Below the pieces are notes generated by a model. That model saw only the letters and a program-made list of their open reading frames with translations, was not told the origin of the DNA and did no database searches. Position numbers and translations under genes: made by a program. 64,000 nucleotides of DNA. It comes from Orobanche coerulescens (lineage: Eukaryota > Streptophyta > Magnoliopsida > Lamiales > Orobanchaceae). The DNA lies in the NCBI GenBank assembly GCA_033398695.1, contig CM065818.1, forward strand, positions 83,138,092 through 83,202,091, in the 5' to 3' direction. Shown piece after piece: positions 44,730 to 54,960 of this stretch (position 1 is the stretch's first letter; every line of letters starts with the position of its first letter).

Positions 44730-45230
44730 AAATCTTGAGTTATGTGCTATGATCTCCGAAGTGAACTTAGTTGGCTCAAATACCAAGGAGTGGTGGATTG
44801 ACACTAGAGCAACTAGGCATATACGTGCCAGCAAGTCAATGTTCTCCTCATTGGTAGAAACTGATGCCGGTGAAATACTGTATATGAGAAATTCTGGAAC
44901 CTCAACTATCTTGGGCGAAGGCACAGTGATCTTGAAGATGGCGTCTGGAAAGGAAGTGACTCTTAAACGTGTGTTATATATGCCTGATATTCACAGGAAT
45001 CTTATTTCCACTTTCTTGTTGATGAAGCATGGATTTAGATTAGTTTTTTAGTCTGATAGAGTTATTTTTCCAAAAAGTGGTGTGTTTATAGGCAAGGGCT
45101 ATGAGTGTGATGGACTGGTTAAGCTCAATGTTATGACTGTAAAAAATAATGAAATGAAGAATTCTTCTGCTTACTTGATTGAGTCTCCTAATTTATGGCA
45201 TGCTAGATCAGGACAGTTAATTTTAATGCA
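44730..45230 (+). pseudogene. copia-3 protease
   Basis: In the gag frame: KEWWIDTRATRHI, where the family has WxIDSGATRHV. The catalytic Asp is present but the Gly of D-S/T-G is Arg (GGA to AGA), so it is probably inactive. LKRVLYMPDIHRNLIS and LLMKHGFRLVF follow; a TAG at 45048 ends the open part. Confidence 0.82.
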
Positions 45231-46060
45231 ATGCGTAGACTAATTGCATTAGATCACATATTAAAGTTTAAAATTAATTTAAACCACAAGTGTGAAACTT
45301 GTGTAGAGGTAAAATTAACTCGATCTCCATTCCGACAAGTGGAAAGAAACACCAAACCTTTGGAACTAATACATAGAGACCTATGTGATTTGAAGTTTGT
45401 TCAAACTAGAGGTGGAAACAAATATTTCATTACATTCGTGGATGATTGTACTAAATATTGCTATGTATATTTACTTAAAAGCAAAGATGTAGCTATAGAG
45501 AAGTTCATTCTTTATAAAATGGAATTTGAGAATCAATTGAATGCAAAGATAAAAGTTTTGAGGAGTGGCCGTGGAGGTCAATACGTGGAACCTTTTGGCG
45601 AATATTGTTCGCAACATGGGATTATTTATGAAGTCAATGCCCCATATAAACCACAGTCAAATGGCATGGCGGAACGTAAGAATCGCAGTTTGAAAGAGAT
45701 GATGAATGCGATATTACCAAATTCAGGTCTGCTGCAAAATATGTGGGGATAAGCCATCTTAACAGCGAATTGTTTCTTAAACAAGATATGCCATAAGAAT
45801 GGGGACAAAACTCCTGATGAATTGTAGAAGTGAGTCAAGCCTTCCTATAATTACATGAAAGTATGGGGCTGTCTAGAAAAGGTGCTAATACCTAAACCTA
45901 AGAAAGTCAAAATAGACCCAAAAATGGTTCACTGCATTTTTATTGGATATGCACACAATAGAAATACTTAACGATTTCTTGTGCATGAATCCAAAGTACC
46001 TGGGATTCACAAAAAATGCAATTATGGAATCAAGGAATGCGTTATTCTTTTAGAATATCT
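45231..46060 (+). pseudogene. copia-3 integrase
   Basis: 45231-45752 reads [14 protein letters not shown] (zinc Cys pair), [13 protein letters not shown] (first Asp), [27 protein letters not shown] (SDRGGEY changed to SGRGGQY, so the second catalytic Asp is lost) and [19 protein letters not shown] with the Glu. Past the TAA at 45750 the C-terminal domain (YMKVWGCLEKVLIPKPKKVK) is broken. Confidence 0.85.
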
Positions 46061-47110
46061 TTTCTTGTAAGACTGTAAGTGAACACCTTATCTCATCCGA
46101 ATAGACTTCTGAACTAATGGATGAAGATAATGAAGACCAAAGAAGATAATGAGGACGAACCTAGAAAGAGCAAACGACAAAGGACGGAGAAATCCTATGG
46201 ACCAGATTTATTCACCTACTTGCTCGAAAAGGAACCTCAGACTTACAAAGAAACTGTAAGCTCGACGGATGGACCTCTATGGAAGGAGGTTATCAAAGAA
46301 GAGACTGATTCTATATTAGAGAATCATACTTGGGAACTAGCGGAATTACCTCCAAAGTGTAAACCATTAGGAAATAAGTGAATTTTCAAGAAGAAATTGA
46401 AAGATAGAGCAGTTGATAAATATAAGGCTAGGCTCGTAGCGAAGGGATATAACCAATGTGAAGGCCTAGACTATTTTGATACTTACTCTCCTGTGACGAG
46501 AATAACTTCCATCAGGATGATACTTGCTATCGCCGCATTACGAGGTTTAGAAGTTCATCAAATGGATGTTAAGACTGCCTTTATTAGTAGAGACTTAGAA
46601 GAGGAAATCTATATGGAACAATCCGAGGGGTTGTCTACTCCTGGACAAGAAAGAAAATCTACAAGCTGGTAAAATCATTGTACGGATTGAAGCAGGCACC
46701 AAAATAGTGGCATGAAAAATTTGATCATGTTATGTTAAGCGGTGGCTTCAAAATTAATGAATCTGATAAGTGTGTATATGTGAAAGACACAGAAGATGGC
46801 TATGTTATTTTGTGTCTATATGTATATGACTTACTCATTACTGGTAGTAGTAATCAAATCTACCAAGGACATGCTGAGGTCGAGATTCGACATCAAAGAT
46901 ATGGGACTTGGAGATGTAATTTTAGGGATTAAGATCACATGTACATTGAAAGGTCTCATGCTGAGTCAAGCCCATGTGGATAAAATTCTTGAAAGATTTA
47001 ACAAAGATGACTTTGGCACAGCCAAAATCCCGGCGGATATGACGTTAAGACTATCCAAGAATAAGGGTGAATGATTATCTCAACTTGAGTACTCTTGCAT
47101 AATAGGAAGT
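46061..47110 (+). pseudogene. copia-3 reverse transcriptase
   Basis: 46121-46381 (KSKRQRTEKSYGPDLFTYLLE, linker and RT start), 46397-46672 (YKARLVAKGYNQCEGLDYFDTYSPVTR, HQMDVKTAFI), a frameshift, YGLKQAP, then 46732-46932 with CLYVYDLLITGS where YVDD is expected (first catalytic Asp changed to Tyr), and 46796-47074 (DIKDMGLGDVILGIKI). Non-functional. Confidence 0.85.
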
Positions 47111-47397
47111 TTGATGTACTTGATGAGCTGTACAAGACCAGATATAGCCTACTCAGTTAGTAGACTAAGTAGATATACGAACAACCCCGGAAAGGATCAC
47201 TGGAAGGCGATCATAAGGGTACTAAGATATTTAAGGGGTACTCGTGATTATTGGTTGCATTATACCAAATATCCAACAGTACTTGAAGGATATAGTTATG
47301 CAAATTGGATATCTCATATAAAAGACTCCAAGTCAACAAGTGGATATGTATTCACACTAGTTGATGCAGCAGTGGCATGTAAATCTTCGAAATAGAC
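47111..47397 (+). pseudogene. copia-3 RNase H, left half
   Basis: [27 protein letters not shown] and [11 protein letters not shown] (usual YSDADWAG; Asp lost) and [11 protein letters not shown]. It breaks at 47397 in the codons for the KQT motif, exactly where copia-2 begins; the rest is at 59687. Confidence 0.87.
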
Positions 47398-48552
47398 TGT
47401 TGGGAAAACAAGAACCCTGTATCGAAACAGCCGGGATATCCAATCCCTGTATCGAACGGTATTTGATAAAGAGGTTTTGACATATATGCCAATCCGCATA
47501 CAGTAAAGGAAACTGTATCGAAGCATTGAGGCATTATCGTGTATCGAAGACCTGCCTCGAATCAGCATATTGTGAAGCCCTTCAGTACAGCAAGAAGTCT
47601 TATAAAAGACCAAGTATGGAAACTGTCTCGAAACTCAAATACAGTTTTCTTCCATACAGCTCATAACAGGACAAAGAAGGAATCTCTAGAAGTCAAGTCT
47701 CGTTGAATAAAGAAGTATTTAAATACTCAAGGATAAAGTATTTAAATACTGTCAGTCAAGATATCTTTGAATCCCGCTAAATCCGGATCGTGTCATAATC
47801 CCATTGGAACGAAATCTCACTCAAATGGATACATCTCAACGGATATATATTTCAAAGACTATATATATCTTATGAAGGCATTGAAGATCAGTCACCAAAA
47901 ACCCAAGCTATCAAAATCATTATCAGAGCAAAACATATCTCCAAAGCTTACTGCAACTCAGATCAAAAGAGATATACAGTGCTCATTATTCTGAACAACA
48001 CTTCATCAGCTGAAAGCTTTTAAAGTCAAAGTTGTTGTTCACCATCTGTTCTATACTTTGAACAAAAATGTGTGGGTGGATCGAACAATCTGTGCTTCTC
48101 CTAATCGTGTGTGAAGGATTTGCATTGAAGAAGACGAAGCTTCAGAACTGTGTGTGAAGAAGCAAGTCAAAGCATTAGCTCAAAACCAATCTGTGTGAAC
48201 GGTTGAAGCTAAGATCTTTATATCAATCTGTGTGAATGATATATTGATTTTGTGTGTTTTTATAATTACGTAGTTGTGTACGCAGTAATTATAATAAACT
48301 TTTTACTCCTGTGTGGAGGACCAGTGGACGTAGAGGGGTTTACCTCGAACCACTTTAATTACTGTGTTATTTACATTCAGCTTTTACTGTTTTAATTACT
48401 GTGATTAATCAAGTATACTCTATACATTTAGTTGTCAGATCCACGGAACCCATCATATCCAAGACTTCCGCTACGCACTCAGATTTAAAATCCATACAGT
48501 TTGTTGTTTAAACTATTTTCCAAACTGTATCCAACATACTTAGTGGCCAACA
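47398..48552 (+). repeat. copia-2 5' LTR
   Basis: TGTTGGG...GGCCAACA, 1155 bp, directly followed by the primer site. TATAAAAG at about 47602 is a probable promoter TATA box. Confidence 0.92.
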
Positions 48553-48572
48553 AGTGGTATCGGAGCGGTTGA
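48553..48572 (+). promoter_or_regulatory. copia-2 primer binding site
   Basis: AGTGGTATCGGAGCGGTTGA, complementary in its first part to plant initiator tRNA-Met. Confidence 0.88.
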
Positions 48573-48659
48573 TTCTAAAAAGAATCAGTCGTATTTTTAA
48601 CCGAATCAGATCCAAATCACTTATTTTCAAAACAGTCTATTTCATTCCTGTATTATCAC

Positions 48660-50382
48660 ATGGATACTTCTATGATTAACAAAGTTCCTATGTTCTCTAT
48701 TAACGAATTTGACGACTGGAGAATTAGAATGGAGGCTCATCTTGCAGCAATGCACGAAGAGATGATTTTTGTTATACAGGATGGTCCTATCAAGATCATG
48801 AAGGTGAACACGGCCGCAAGGATTGAAGGCCAAGCCCTTGCTGAGATGCTCGAGAAGGATCGCGAGCAATGGACCACCGATGAAAGAAAGCGAGCAAACC
48901 TTGACAACGTAGCTAAGAACGCGTTATTTGTCACTCTTGACAAAGGCACGTTCTCCTAGGTAAAGAGCTGCAAAACAGCCAAAGAAATCTGGGATAAACT
49001 CAAGTTGATTTGTGAGGGAACTGAGCTCTCAAAAGAAAACAAGATTTCAAAACTGACTCAGCAATTTGAATCTTTTGAAATGAAACCAACTAAGACACTT
49101 GAGGAACTTGACCTCAGATTCACTGGCATTGTTGGTGAACTTGAAGCGTTGGGCAAAATTTATACCCAAAAGGAGAAGAACTTAAAAATTTTCAGATCTC
49201 TCCCAGCCCGATGGGACATTAAGACCACAGCTATGCGTGTATCTTAATGAAATATCTACTTTTGATCTCTTCTCTGACCTCAAAGATTTTGAGTATGATA
49301 TTGACAAAAGAGAGAAAGCTGAAGAATCTCCTTCAAAAGTCATAGCTCTAGCCACTGTATCGAACCGTCGACACAGCATGCCCAGTTCGTCGAAGCCTAG
49401 TCACAAGAATGCTGACAGTGACGACGACATCCTGTCTCAATATGAAATGGCGCTTCTCATGCATAAATTCAAAAAGTTCATCAAACGGTCTGGAAAGACT
49501 CCCTACAGGCCCAAACCTGTCCACAAGGTAAGTACCGAAACATCATCTGGTGATGCTAACCTGTGCTATAATTGCAGGAAACCAGGGCATTATGCAAATA
49601 AATGTCCTCATCCCAAAGTCCAAAGATTGCTGGAGGCCGAGCAACAAGAGAGGGATGAAAGAAGACGTGCTTGGAAAGTCAAGCTCAAGGCCCTGATTGG
49701 AGAATCAGAAGCCTCCCCCACACCATCCAAATCAGCAGAATGTCTTCAGGTGGTCACTGAAAGTGATTCATCTGACGATGAGTTCGATGATAAAGCATAT
49801 ATGTGCTTTATGGCCAAAGACATTCCAGAAGGTGAAGACAGCGACGATGAGGTAAGTTCAACCTCAGCTATTCCGTCAAATGCATCTCATACTTTTGAAA
49901 ACATGATGAATGAATTTAAAAACATTCAAAAGGCCCATGAGACACTAAAAACTGAGAATATACAGCTTCAATTAACTAATTTAGAGCTGAAAGATGAAAA
50001 TGACTTGCTGAAAATAAATTATGAAAATATGTCTCTTGATTGTGAAACCAGCAAGGTCGATTTTGAAAAACTCATGGAGAGCAATCATCAACTTGCTCAT
50101 GAACTAAGTGAGGCTAAAACTCACAACGAGAGCAAGACAAATGATTTGGTTCTACTACAAGCCAAAATCACAACTCTCGAAAAGCGAGAAACTGAACTTG
50201 AGACCACTCTGAAATCGTTCGAGAAATCGTCCAAAAGAATGGAAGAAATTCTGAGCACTGGGCAAAATGCTCATGATAAAAGTGGCTTAGGATACAGCTC
50301 ATGTTCAAACAAAGGGAAAACCAAGATGTTCGTCAAGAGTGTGGAACACATTCCGAATCGAAAGAAATCCCTAGTCCCGTGA
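48660..50382 (+). pseudogene. copia-2 gag
   Basis: ATG at 48660 (MDTSMINKVPMFSINEFDDW). The capsid part 48660-49247 has one TAG at 48957. An 8-base deletion near 49246 shifts the frame; copia-4 shows the intact MRVSCNLNEI. 49237-50382 continues: LNEISTFDLFSDLKDFEYD, the zinc knuckle CYNCRKPGHYANKC (CX2CX4HX4C intact), an acidic stretch ESDSSDDEFDDK, and a ~150-residue coiled coil (ETLKTENIQLQLTNLELKDE). Long coiled-coil gag tails are a feature of this family here. Confidence 0.88.
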
Positions 50383-50939
50383 AGGAACTCTGTCAGACGA
50401 GAAAATCAAGGTCGCTATTCCGCCCCGCAATCCTATTCCAGACAGCGGAATCATAAGCCGTTCCAACTGTGAGGCGCACTCAACAAAGATGCTCCCGAGC
50501 ATATCAACAGCCAATGACTGCTCGGAAGGAAGGCTGTATCCAACCACCAAAGGCCCGCACGACAGTACTATCTATACAGCATGCCGAGGTATTGGATACA
50601 GGAGCCCCTTTATCCCTCGAGACAGCAGATGCCGGTTCAGTATCAACAACAGCATTGGGAATCCAACTAGAGACCCAGAAGGCAAGTTGTTAGGCCTAAG
50701 AAAATGGCTCCACCTCCAAGACGGCACTCGTACTGGATTAACAATAATAACCCTGAATTTTTCATGCATAATAATTATCATGGTTATAACAACTACGGAT
50801 ATGCCCCCCGTAGATATCACAACACTGTACCGAGTATGTCCTACAGTAAACCAATTGCTGCCAGGAAAACTTGGGTACCAAGAGGAACTAACAATCATGG
50901 ACCCAAAAATCAAAGGGGACCTAAATCTACTTAATCTTT
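50383..50939 (+). pseudogene. copia-2 gag-pol junction
   Basis: The Asn/Tyr/Arg-rich tail reads in the frame at 50704-50934 (HSYWINNNNPEFFMHNNYHG, SYSKPIAARKTWVPRGTNN). Between 50383 and 50703 the Gln-rich part (YQQPMTARKEG) is split among frames by small indels. It links the coiled coil to protease. Confidence 0.75.
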
Positions 50940-51419
50940 TTGTTACAGGACATTCTAGAGGAGGATACCTGGTACTTTCATAGTGGATGCTCTCGAAACA
51001 TGACCGGAGATAGGAGCAAGCTATCAGATTTTGTAGAAGGTCGCGGTCCAAAAGTTCGCTTCGGTGATAAATCTAAAGGAAGAACAAGAGGGAAAGGAAA
51101 CCTACTTGCCGGGAAATTTAAAGTCACCGATGTTGCATATGTTGAAGGTTTACAGTATAATCTACTTAGTATTAGCCAGTTCTGTGATAAACAGTTCTCG
51201 GTGAAGTTCTATATAGATCGCTGTAGAGTCAAGAACATCCAAACCAAGGACGTTGTGCTTACAGGAAGCAGATCAGGTAATATGTATATTGCTGACGGGA
51301 AGCCTATGAGCTCCTCAATTCCATGCTTTTTTGCCAAAGGCTCTGCAGATCTTAGCTGGTTATGGCACAAGAGGATGTCTCACGTCAACTTCAAGACAAT
51401 CAACAAGCTCTCAAGATAG
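50940..51419 (+). pseudogene. copia-2 protease and pre-integrase region
   Basis: DTWYFHSGCSRNMTG: the catalytic Asp of DSGCSRHMTG is His and the second His is Asn, so protease is inactive. GLQYNLLSISQFCDK and LSWLWHKRMSHVNFKTIN (zinc His pair) follow. TAG at 51417 ends the open frame; the same frame continues into integrase. Confidence 0.87.
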
Positions 51420-52427
51420 GGAATGGTTAGAGGTTTGCCAAATGTGTCATTCAAGAAGGACAGCGTCTGCGGACCATGTCAGAAGGGCAAGTAAATCAAG
51501 TCAACCCTGAAGAGCAAATCCTACCTTTCAACCCAAAGAGTGTTGGAAATGCTACACAAGGATCTCTACGGTCCTGTAGACCCAGTAAGTTTGGGAGGTA
51601 AGAAATACTGCATGGTTGTTGTTGATGATTATTCCAGGTATGCTTGGACGATCTTTCTTAGCAAGAAGAAGGAAACAACATCAAAGCTGCCTGAGCTCCT
51701 GAGAAAGTTGCAAAATGAAAAGGCATCGAGTATCGTGTGCATTCGTTCCGACAGAGGTACAGAATTTACTAACCGCTTTATAGAGCAATACTGTTCGGAG
51801 AATGGAATACAGCACGAATACTCAGCTGCCCGTACACCTCAACAAAATGGTGTTGTCGAGCGAAAGAATAGGACGTTGAAAGAAGCAACAAGGACAATGA
51901 TTTCCGCAAGCAAATTGCCACAGCGTTTCTGGGGTGAAGCAACCAATACAGCATGCTACACTCAAAACCGCTGTATCGTCAACAAGCACCACAACAAGAC
52001 AGCATATGAGGTATGGAACAACAAAACTCCGTTAGTTTCGTATTTCCACATTTTTGGATGCAGGTGTTATGTATTGAATAATGGCAAAGACCAACTTAGA
52101 ACCTTTGATGAGAAATCAGATGAAGGAATATTCGTAGGATACTCCTCCGTCAGCAAAGCTTTCAGAATCTTTAATAAAAGGAAGCTGACGATCGAGGAAT
52201 CAGTTCATGTAGTGTTTGACGAACCACACCATGACTCTATAGGAGTAGATGATATCACTCAGAACATTCACCATCTATCTATCTTGGATCCTCCAACTCC
52301 CATAGAACCTGTAGTTGATTTAGAAATCAACCCCGCAGCTGTAAGAATCGATGTGGATGAAGCCGACGCTGTACAAGCTGAAGTCGTATCCGAGAATCTT
52401 TCGATACAGTACGGGATCCTGAATTAG
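51420..52427 (+). pseudogene. copia-2 integrase
   Basis: GMVRGLPNVSFKKDSVCGPCQKGK then TAA at 51495 (from CAA), then open from 51540: HKDLYGPVDPVSLGGKKYC (first Asp), VVDDYSRYAW, RSDRGTEFTNRF (second Asp), NGVVERKNRTLKEATRTM (Glu), FHIFGCRCYVL, DEKSDEGIFVGYSSVSKAFRIF. The D-D-E triad is intact. The tail enters the linker and a frameshift at about 52430. Confidence 0.9.
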
Positions 52428-52444
52428 AACCCGACCGAAGATGG

Positions 52445-54181
52445 TTGAGAGATCACCCGCAAGAGCTGATCATTAGAAACATAAATGCTGGTGTTTCTAC
52501 TCGTAGGAGAATACAGAGTACACAAGGAAATGTACTTTGTGCACAAGAAGAATCTGATGCTGAGATATCACAGTTTCCTGAATGGAAATCTCAATCCGAG
52601 CTTAGAAGACTCAATATGTGCACTATTGCTGTATTCTTAGCCCAGTCCGAACCTGTTTCGACCATAGACGCTCTTAATAATTCTCATTGGATAACATCTA
52701 TGGAAGAAGAGCTTAACGGTTTCGAAAGAAACAATGTATGGTATCTTGTACCCAGACCAGCACATCAATCGATTATAGGAACCAAATGGGTATTTCGAAA
52801 CAAAGAGGATCATAATGGACTTATCATAAGGAACAAATACAGACTAGTCGCACAAGGCTATAGTCAGGAAGAAGGCATAGACTATGATGAAACCTTCGCC
52901 CCTGTAGCGAGACTAGAAGCCATCAGGATATTTCTTGCCTTTGCCACCCATAAGAGTTTTATTGTCTACCAAATGGACGTCAAAAGTGCTTTCCTGAATG
53001 GAGATCTTGCAGAAGAAGTTTATGTTGAACAACCACCAGGGTTTGCCAACACAGACGGTATCGATCTAGTTTACAGGCTAAGAAAAGCGCTGTATGGACT
53101 TAAACAAGCCCCTAGAGCCTGGTACGAAACCCTGTCCCAGTATCTAACCAACAACGGATTTGAGAAAGGTGCTGTGGACAAGACCCTATACAAGATACAG
53201 GAAGGTGATGACCTTCTTATGGTACAAATCTATGTGGATGATATTATTTTTGGTTCAACTAACCTTGCTCTATGTCAAAGGTTCTCTCATCTCATGCAAA
53301 GTAAATTTGAAATGAGTATGATGTGGGAACTTAGTTATTTTCTAGGTTTGCAGGTAAAGCAGATGCCTACAGGTATTTTCATCAACCAAGAAAAATACAG
53401 CAAGGAGCTTCTCAACAAATTTGGAATGAACACTTCCAAATCCTCTCCAACCCCCATGAACACTTCTGTGCAAATTAGTGCTGATGAAGCCGGAAAGCCG
53501 TTTGACCAATCACTCTACAGGAAGCTCATTGGTTCGCTCCTGTACCTAACAGCTAGCAGGCCCGATATCCAGTTTGCTGTTGGAGTGTGTGCAAGATATC
53601 AAGTTGCACCTAAGGAATCACAATTCAATACAGCTAAACGAATCCTGAAGTACGTTAAAGGAACAGTCGATGCAGGACTATGGTATCCTAAGGAAGGCGG
53701 ATTCGATTTAGTTGGATACAGCGACTCGGATCTCGGAGGCTGCAAGCTAGATAGGAAGAGTACAAGTGGAACTTGTCACTTTCTTGGACCTAGACTCGTT
53801 TCTTGGTTCAGTAAGAAGCAATTGGCTAATTCTCTTTCCACGGCTGAATCAGAGTACTATGCTGCTGGTAGTTGCTGTATGCAGATCCTTTGGATGCAGC
53901 AACAGTTGTCAGACTATGGAATTGATGCCAGAGAGACTCCAATCATGTGTGATAGCACGAGTGCAATTGCAATCACGCACAATCCTGTCCTGCACTCGCG
54001 CACTAAGCATATCAACATGAAGCATCACTTCATAAGGAATCACGTCGAGAACAAGGATGTTCGCCTTGAAAAGGTTCATACAGACGTTTAGCTAGCCGAC
54101 ATCTTCACCAAGCCGCTCGACACAGCAAGATTCAACATGCTCATACAAGAATTGGGAATGCTACAGCCAGACTCCCTGTAA
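52445..54181 (+). CDS. copia-2 reverse transcriptase and RNase H
   Basis: 548 codons open to 54088. Linker [15 protein letters not shown] from about residue 80: [98 protein letters not shown] (catalytic YVDD intact), [19 protein letters not shown] (usual MGEL; Gly to Trp). RNase [54 protein letters not shown] at 54089 (from CAG) precedes [10 protein letters not shown], and the natural stop is TAA at 54179. The best preserved pol of the window. Confidence 0.92.
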
Positions 54182-54815
54182 GTAAATTACTGTTTTTACT
54201 CAACAAATTGAGGGGGAACGCTGTAAGACCCAAGAATACAGTATCCAACGTTAATTATTTGTACACTCAGAATCGTCAATACAGCACTGTAGCGAGCGAA
54301 GTCATATGAATCCTACAGCTGACGTGTGCAATAATTAAGGGGGAATACTGTAGGACCCATGAATACAGCATTAATCCTTAAGTTGCTGTATAGAATTTAA
54401 AACCTATACGTACCTTTTTGAGGGGGAACACTGTATCGACGCGAAAACAGCACATACTATAGGATTTCGATTCAGTAAATATATAATATCATATTATTTC
54501 TTTTTAAAATGATTTTTGTCCACGTGCCCTGTTTTTATGTCAAACGTCATGTACATTAAATGCCTTACACGACATCTGGACAACCGAATCTCAAAAGCCG
54601 CGATGTTTTAAATTGTTTATTGTTTTAAAACCGCCGTTTTAGGCATTTAGGGTGACACAAATGTCAGAAATGGGACCCGCTCATTTTTTAAACATCTTAA
54701 TGGATTAGCGTACCAGTTACACTCAGTCCATCTTAACCGTTGATTTCAAAAACCGGTTCCCATCCCTTAAAATCTGACCATTCGTACTCTGCAAAACCCT
54801 ATTTCGCCGCCCAAC
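54182..54815 (+). other. Spacer with three PPT-like repeats between pol and additional ORF
   Basis: GAGGGGGAA at 54210, AAGGGGGAA at 54337 and GAGGGGGAA at 54420 are each followed by CTGTA within a few bases. The first two share about 29 bases including GACCCAWGAATACAG. They resemble the true polypurine tract at 58530. No ORF. Confidence 0.75.
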
Positions 54816-54856
54816 TATAAAAGGACTGAATCTGCCATTAGAGACTCTTTACGCTT
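54816..54856 (+). promoter_or_regulatory. Internal promoter of the copia-2 additional ORF
   Basis: TATAAAAGG (54816-54824) is followed 28 bases after its first base by ACTCTTTACGCTT (54844-54856); the ATG is at 54961. The identical 13-mer stands 26 bases after the TATA box of the copia-1 additional ORF. A textbook TATA/initiator spacing; activity inferred. Confidence 0.7.
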
Positions 54857-54960
54857 TCTGCAAATTCAAGAGTTCTCAAGCAAAAACAGTCTACATACTT
54901 TTCTGCATTTTACTGCATATTTCGATTATTTTCTTGCACTTTTTCTTAAGTAATCATCAA

